38,102 nt of DNA, taken from positions 1-38,102 of the forward strand of contig QXZU01000007.1 of assembly GCA_009886205.1 (NCBI GenBank). Reading direction: 5' to 3'. Below the pieces are notes generated by a model. That model searched no databases. It worked only from the letters and a program-made list of their open reading frames with translations, and was not told the DNA's origin. The stretch comes from K189A clade bacterium. GTDB lineage: Bacteria; Pseudomonadota; Gammaproteobacteria; Pseudomonadales; Azotimanducaceae. This document shows positions 34,878-38,102 of this stretch, piece after piece (the stretch's first letter is position 1; the number at the start of each line of letters is the position of its first letter). The position numbers and the translations under genes were made by a program.

Positions 34878-36145
34878 TATCCCGTTACCCTCTCCGGTTC
34901 AGGCTTCGTTTTTTCTATCCTGGTATACCAAGGCATCAGAATAAAGTAAGCAAAGTAAATCGTGGTGCAAATCTGCGCCATAATTGTGCCTAATTTAGAA
35001 GGCGCTTGGGTACCTAGGTAGCCAAGAATAAAGAAGCTGATGACGAACAATGAAAGCATCGTTCTTGACCAAATACCTTTATAACGCATGGACCTAACAG
35101 GGCTACGGTCCAACCATGGCAGTACCGCTGGAATCACAATGGCGCCAGCCATCACAACAAATCCCCAAAACTTAGCCGACATCCCAAACAGTGGGTAGGT
35201 TGCAGCACGGAGCATTGCGTAGAACGGTGTGTAATACCAAACCGGTGCAATGTGGTCTGGTGTCTTCAACGGATCAGCCATATCAAAGTTCGGCTTCTCT
35301 AAGAAGTAACCGCCCATCTCTGGTGCGAAGAACACTACCGCACAGAAGATGAACAAGAACACGACCATGGCGTGAATATCATGCACGGTGTAATAAGGGT
35401 GGAATGGTATGCCATCCAACGGAATGCCATCAGCATCCTTATTCTTCTTGATTTCAATACCGTCTGGGTTATTTGATCCAACGTGATGCAATGCCACCAA
35501 GTGAACAAAGATCAAAATACACAGTACAAGCGGCAGCGCCACTACGTGCAGAGCAAAGAATCGATTCAGCGTAGTTTCTGACATTAGGAAGTCACCACGA
35601 ATCCATTCCATCAACTCAGGTCCAATGAAAGGAATTGCGCCGAACAACGACACGATTACTTGCGCGCCCCAGTAAGACATGTTGCCCCACGGTAATAGGT
35701 AACCAAAGAAGCCTTCGGCCATCAGCGCTATAAAGATCGCCATCCCAATCAGCCAAAGCAATTCACGAGGACCACGGTAGGAGCCGTAACGCAAAGCGCG
35801 ATACATGTGCAGGTAAATTACGATAAAGAAGAATGATGCACCGGTTGAATGCAGGTAGCGTAGAAGCCAGCCGTATTCGACGTCGCGCATAATATATTCA
35901 ACGGAAGCAAAAGCGCCTTCGCCACTAGGCACGTAGTTCATGGTCAACCAAACCCCGGTAACCAGCTGGTTAACCAGTACGAACATGGCTAGAAAGCCAA
36001 AGTAGTACCAAAAGTTGAAGTTCTTAGGCGCGTAGTACTTTGACATGTGGTATTCAAATGTCTCAGTCGCTGGAAAGCGCTTATCTAGCCAGCCCATAGC
36101 TGCTTCCAACTTAGTCGGTCCAGTTTGAGTTTTAGATTTTTCCAT
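34877..36145 (-). CDS. petB: Cytochrome b of the bc1 complex
   Basis: Integral membrane subunit with haems bL and bH and the quinol/quinone sites. It is 422 aa, about eight TM helices. Haem-ligand His pairs are visible in LLRYLHSTGAS with IYLHMYRAL and in FFALHVVALP with FVHLVALHHVG. The Qo-site motif is PVWY (IAPVWYYTPFYAMLRA) in place of mitochondrial PEWY, a variant I believe is found in several proteobacteria. The ATG overlaps the petA stop (TAATG). petA-petB-petC form one operon on the minus strand. Confidence 0.98.
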   Translation of the reverse strand: MEKSKTQTGPTKLEAAMGWLDKRFPATETFEYHMSKYYAPKNFNFWYYFGFLAMFVLVNQLVTGVWLTMNYVPSGEGAFASVEYIMRDVEYGWLLRYLHSTGASFFFIVIYLHMYRALRYGSYRGPRELLWLIGMAIFIALMAEGFFGYLLPWGNMSYWGAQVIVSLFGAIPFIGPELMEWIRGDFLMSETTLNRFFALHVVALPLVLCILIFVHLVALHHVGSNNPDGIEIKKNKDADGIPLDGIPFHPYYTVHDIHAMVVFLFIFCAVVFFAPEMGGYFLEKPNFDMADPLKTPDHIAPVWYYTPFYAMLRAATYPLFGMSAKFWGFVVMAGAIVIPAVLPWLDRSPVRSMRYKGIWSRTMLSLFVISFFILGYLGTQAPSKLGTIMAQICTTIYFAYFILMPWYTRIEKTKPEPERVTG

Positions 36146-36786
36146 TAAGCATTACCTTCTTCGCCAATTACTATCACCGTGTCGGAGACAAACCGATAAG
36201 GAGGCACCTCTAAATTATCCGGTGCCGGAACGCCTTTAACCACACGGCCAGCTAAATCAAACTTCGAGCCATGACACGGGCAGAAGAAGCCACCTTGGCC
36301 AGATGCTTCGAAGTTATCTGTTACTACGTGCTTAGGTGAACACCCTAAGTGCGTACAAATACCCAGGTAAACACCAATCTCAGGCTTCGCAGAACGCCAC
36401 GCGTTGACTGCAAACTCTGGTTGTTGCTCTGGGTTTAGAGAATCGGGATCAGCAAGATCAGAAGTATCTGATTTGAGTGCGTCGATAGATGTTTTGTCGC
36501 GAGACACAACAAAGATCGGCTTACCTCTCCAAGCTACGATGGGACTTAACATTTCGCCCGGGGCTAGCTTGGAAAAATCGATCTTAACTGGTGCACCTGC
36601 AGCGCGGGCCTTGGCGCTTGGCGTCCAATACTTGACGAAAGGCCAAGCCGCTCCTACCGCACCAACTGCCGCTACCGCGGATGTTGCTTGAATTAGAAAG
36701 TATCTTCTACCCGTATTAACGCCACCTGATGTTGCGTCATTATTGTCGTCTTTGGCTGAATCTATAGCCACATCGCCATCGCTCAC
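36145..36786 (-). CDS. petA: Rieske iron-sulphur subunit of the bc1 complex
   Basis: Carries the 2Fe-2S cluster that accepts electrons from quinol and passes them to cytochrome c1. It is 213 aa. The N-terminal region has a Tat-like signal-anchor (TGRRYFLIQATSAVAAVGAVG, about 25-45). Cluster ligands are intact: CTHLGC and CPCHGS. The GTG start at 36786 has GGGAG nine bases upstream. First gene of the pet operon; a promoter probably lies in the 273-bp gap to rpsI, but no clear box is seen. Confidence 0.97.
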   Translation of the reverse strand: MSDGDVAIDSAKDDNNDATSGGVNTGRRYFLIQATSAVAAVGAVGAAWPFVKYWTPSAKARAAGAPVKIDFSKLAPGEMLSPIVAWRGKPIFVVSRDKTSIDALKSDTSDLADPDSLNPEQQPEFAVNAWRSAKPEIGVYLGICTHLGCSPKHVVTDNFEASGQGGFFCPCHGSKFDLAGRVVKGVPAPDNLEVPPYRFVSDTVIVIGEEGNA

Positions 36787-37010
36787 GGCAGTTAGCTCCC
36801 ATAATCTGATGATTTGTCCTTGGCCGGAGCAACGCTATTCACGTCCCGTAGCCAAGATTTTTTTAAAACTCCAGACCCAACAAGAGATCCAAAATTTTAG
36901 ACCCGGTTGCCTAGGTCATGATTAGTGCGGAGAACGAAAGTCTCACGCTATTGGTAACTGCGCCTGTCGGAAGACGCAGTTTCCTCGAACCCCAAAAGCT
37001 TACCACATAT

Positions 37011-37031
37011 CCAAGCGGGGCAACCGCTTGG
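37011..37031 (-). terminator. Hairpin downstream of rpsI
   Basis: CCAAGCGG-ggcaa-CCGCTTGG is a perfect 8-bp stem, 29 bp after the rpsI stop codon. On the minus strand it is followed by ATATGTGG, without a U-tract, so it may be a Rho-assisted or 3'-end-protecting structure rather than an intrinsic terminator. A second inverted repeat, AACTGCG...CGCAGTT, lies at about 36957-36982. The rest of the 36787-37059 gap shows no gene. Confidence 0.4.
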
Positions 37032-37059
37032 TAAACTTTTAGCGAGATAAAACGCGGTC

Positions 37060-37449
37060 TTATCGTTTTGAGAACTGTGGACGCTTACGCGCTTTGCGCA
37101 GACCGACTTTCTTTCTCTCTACCGCACGAGCATCTCGAGTTAAGAACCCTGCTTGGCGCATTGGGCCGCGGAAGTTCTCATCAAAATCAACTAGAGCGCG
37201 AGCGATGCCGTGACGGATTGCACCGGCTTGGCCAGAGTTACCACCACCGCGAACGGTGATTTTGACATCTAGCTTGTCTGTCATGTCAGCCACTTCTAAA
37301 GGCTGACGGACAACCATGCGCGAAGTTTCGCGGCCAAAGAATTCTTCTAATGACTGAGCATTTACCGAGATTTTTCCAGAACCACTGGAGAGGAATACTC
37401 TTGCTGCCGCTGTCTTTCTGCGACCAGTACCATAATTATAATCTGTCAT
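37060..37449 (-). CDS. rpsI: 30S ribosomal protein S9
   Basis: Small-subunit protein whose C-terminal Lys/Arg tail reaches the P-site tRNA. It is 129 aa, standard. Visible: [15 protein letters not shown] at the start, [59 protein letters not shown] at the end; the invariant final SKR is present. It overlaps rplM by 4 bp (ATGA), the usual L13-S9 operon. Confidence 0.98.
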   Translation of the reverse strand: MTDYNYGTGRRKTAAARVFLSSGSGKISVNAQSLEEFFGRETSRMVVRQPLEVADMTDKLDVKITVRGGGNSGQAGAIRHGIARALVDFDENFRGPMRQAGFLTRDARAVERKKVGLRKARKRPQFSKR

Positions 37450-37883
37450 CTGCGTAGCTCCAGAGCCTGGGGTTGCTGAGCGGCATGCGGATGTTCACCG
37501 CCTGCATAAACTTTTAACTTGCGGAACATAGCGCGACCTAACGGGTTTTTAGGCAACATGCCTTTAACCGCGATCTCAATCATTCGCTCTGGGTGTTCTG
37601 CTCGCATAGTAGAAACATCAGTGCTGCGAATACCACCCGGATAACCGGTGTGTCGCCAATACAACTTGCCTTTTTCTTTATTACCCGTAACGCGCACTTT
37701 CTCAGCGTTCACAACGACAATGAAATCTCCAGTGTCAACGTGGGGGGTAAATTCTGGCTTATGTTTGCCGCGAAGCCGGCTGGCTATCTCGGTTGCGATA
37801 CGACCAAGGGTTTGATCTTCGGCGTCTATGATCCACCAAGATCTTTCAACGTCCTGCTCGCGCATGCTCACTGTTGTTTTCAT
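37446..37883 (-). CDS. rplM: 50S ribosomal protein L13
   Basis: Early-assembly large-subunit protein. I place the start at ATG 37883 ([17 protein letters not shown]), 145 aa, with GAGG seven bases upstream; the track start at 37949 adds 22 residues absent from the family. Motifs: [64 protein letters not shown]. The region upstream (37884-38020) should hold the operon promoter; no clear hexamers are visible, and it runs into an octamer repeat tract. Confidence 0.97.
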   Translation of the reverse strand: MKTTVSMREQDVERSWWIIDAEDQTLGRIATEIASRLRGKHKPEFTPHVDTGDFIVVVNAEKVRVTGNKEKGKLYWRHTGYPGGIRSTDVSTMRAEHPERMIEIAVKGMLPKNPLGRAMFRKLKVYAGGEHPHAAQQPQALELRR

Positions 37884-38020
37884 TCTGTGCCTCTTTTGCT
37901 CAGCGCTGACCTTGTCAGTCAACTCTATATCAACGCTGTCGTGCGTCATTTGCTCTGTGTTTGCTCTTCTATCAACCCAAGTTCTTTACAGAATTTGGAG
38001 CCGATCACTTAATCACCACT

Positions 38021-38102
38021 TCTTTATTTCTTTATTTCTTTATTTCTTTCTTTGATTCTTTGATTCTTTGATTCTTTGATTCTTTGATTCTTTGATTCTT
38101 TG
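38021..38102. repeat. Octanucleotide tandem repeat tract (continues past window end)
   Basis: Period 8 throughout: TCTTTATT three times (38021-38044), one TCTTTCTT (38045-38052), then TGATTCTT six times plus TG to the last base. The two repeat types are in phase, so one probably arose from the other. It stands about 140 bp upstream of rplM on the opposite-strand reading AAGAATCA. The total copy number cannot be known because the window ends inside it; it could also mark a contig edge. Confidence 0.95.

Noticed and set aside
34877-36145. PVWY instead of PEWY in cytochrome b
   Set aside because: I recall this Qo-site variant from other proteobacteria, so it is not a defect or novelty.

Overview
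This window looks like a conserved core-genome segment of a marine-type gammaproteobacterium from the Pseudomonas/Cellvibrio/Saccharophagus side of the class. I judge this from gene order and protein signatures only. The blocks pilBC-coaE-yacG, argJ-secA, M23 peptidase-dciA-lpxC, the dcw cluster, rnpB, rsmI/lpoA-yraN-dolP, sspBA, petABC and rplM-rpsI follow, from memory, the arrangement of the Pseudomonas aeruginosa chromosome. LpoA and DolP are also typical of Gammaproteobacteria. No tRNA, rRNA, CRISPR array, transposase or phage gene was recognised.

Layout. 1-3552 (+): the 3' part of a type IV pilus ATPase gene (pilB), pilC, coaE and yacG. 3684-8768 (-): argJ, secA and a LytM/M23 peptidase. 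9147-13745 (+): a very large membrane protein of unknown function (1364 aa) and dciA (DUF721). 13775-28014 (-): one tightly overlapping division and cell-wall (dcw) operon, read as mraZ-rsmH-ftsL-ftsI-murE-mraY-murD-ftsW-murC-ftsQ-ftsA-ftsZ. It has a MraZ-box leader at its head and an intrinsic terminator after ftsZ, followed by lpxC. 28527-28924 (-): RNase P RNA with its own promoter, next to an array of 12-bp repeats. 29044-32801: rsmI (-), then lpoA-yraN-dolP (+). 33008-36786 (-): petABC (cytochrome bc1) and sspAB. 37060-37883 (-): rplM-rpsI. The window ends inside an octanucleotide repeat tract upstream of rplM.

How the genes work together. The dcw operon makes peptidoglycan precursors (MurC, MurD, MurE, MraY) and the division machinery (FtsZ, A, Q, L, W, I). 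LpoA activates a PBP1-type synthase, DolP works at the division-site outer membrane, the M23 protein probably cleaves or regulates cleavage of peptidoglycan, and LpxC starts lipid A synthesis. The window is therefore mostly envelope construction plus protein export (SecA), replication (DciA), respiration (PetABC) and translation.

Most notable points: (1) the 1364-aa protein between the M23 gene and dciA appears to be two copies of one architecture (leader or TM segment, large periplasmic beta-rich domain, about four TM helices) and belongs to no family I can assign a function to; (2) murF, murG and ddlB are missing from the dcw cluster with seamless junctions, and pilD and diaA are missing from their usual places; (3) yraN has an intact conserved N-terminus but no ATG, GTG or TTG ahead of it, apparently an ATA start in a TAATA overlap; (4) a 7 x 12-bp repeat array lies beside rnpB and an 8-bp-period repeat tract lies upstream of rplM.
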